In this document: positions 35,514 to 35,808 of the stretch, one piece after another
Layout of the letters: each line of letters begins with the position of its first letter
Numbering within the stretch: position 1 is the first letter of the stretch
NCBI RefSeq assembly: GCF_030604225.1
Contig: NZ_JAUVWH010000011.1
Span: 1-35,808, forward strand
Origin: Geoalkalibacter sp.
GTDB taxonomy: Bacteria > Desulfobacterota > Desulfuromonadia > Desulfuromonadales > Geoalkalibacteraceae
Reading direction: 5' to 3'
Length of the DNA: 35,808 bases
Notes under the pieces: model-generated
What the model saw: only the letters and a program-made list of their open reading frames with translations
Database searches by the model: none
Told to the model about the DNA's origin: nothing
Position numbers and translations under genes: made by a program

Positions 35514-35808
35514 GCCTGGCCTCCCAGCACGGCGAGCAGGGCCTGGAGGGAATCGGGATCGGGCAGCAAAAAGAAATGGCCTTGCATCACCCGCCCCTCG
35601 TCCTGCCGGCTATGGAACTCGGTTTCCAGCATCAGCGCCACATCCCCCGCTTGACCGAGATCGATGAGGATGGGATCGATGACCGCTCCGGCCATGTCGC
35701 AGGCCAGGGCCGGCACCGTGGGCAGCAGGCGGACCCCAAGCAGCCCGCCCAGGGCCGAGAGGTAGGCCGAGGCGAGGATGTTGCCGACTTCCTTGAGGGT
35801 GGAGACCG
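35510..35808 (-). CDS. cheC: chemotaxis protein CheC, partial at window edge
   Basis: Minus-strand translation from the window edge: VSTLKEVGNILASAYLSALGGLLGVRLLPTVPALACDMAGAVIDPILIDLG; ATGA overlap with cheD. Confidence 0.88.
   Translation of the reverse strand, partial: VSTLKEVGNILASAYLSALGGLLGVRLLPTVPALACDMAGAVIDPILIDLGQAGDVALMLETEFHSRQDEGRVMQGHFFLLPDPDSLQALLAVLGGQA

Noticed and set aside
1-35808. tRNA or rRNA genes
   Set aside because: I saw no convincing tRNA cloverleaf (T-loop GGTTCGAATCC-type motif in context) or rRNA sequence; a tRNAscan/Rfam run would be needed to exclude them fully.

Overview
GC-rich chromosomal window, probably from a Desulfuromonadales-like (Geobacter/Desulfuromonas-type) deltaproteobacterium; the taxon is inferred from gene content only. 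Left part (1-6400, minus strand): a Tad/Flp pilus operon (flp, prepilin peptidase, cpaB, cpaC, lipoprotein, tadE, tadG-like start) with a PilZ-AAA+-Fis enhancer-binding protein upstream and a near-consensus sigma-54 promoter between them. Middle: a TRAP transporter operon with two tandem DctP paralogs and intergenic terminators, a universal stress protein, an MCP, tatD, tcdA, dodecin, a ferritin-like protein, radC, a DsbC-like protein, U32 peptidase, DUF445, GNAT, M20 peptidase, nucleotidyltransferase and hslO. Right part (minus strand): lolA, yajQ, then a tightly overlapping rimO-apbE-NusG_II-Gx-ABC-ABC operon resembling the flavin-based electron transfer genes eetA/eetB/apbE, and cheD/cheC. 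The main non-obvious findings are: (1) an unlisted small ORF (6862-7020, minus) that looks like a selenoprotein gene with an in-frame UGA, a SECIS-like hairpin, its own promoter and its own terminator; (2) a modular palindromic repeat family (GTAGGGGCG...CGCCCCTAC) filling three convergent intergenic gaps and supplying the TAG stop codon of all six flanking genes; (3) a PilZ/sigma-54/Tad regulatory circuit; (4) an EET-like flavinylation module translationally coupled to an asymmetric heterodimeric ABC exporter.
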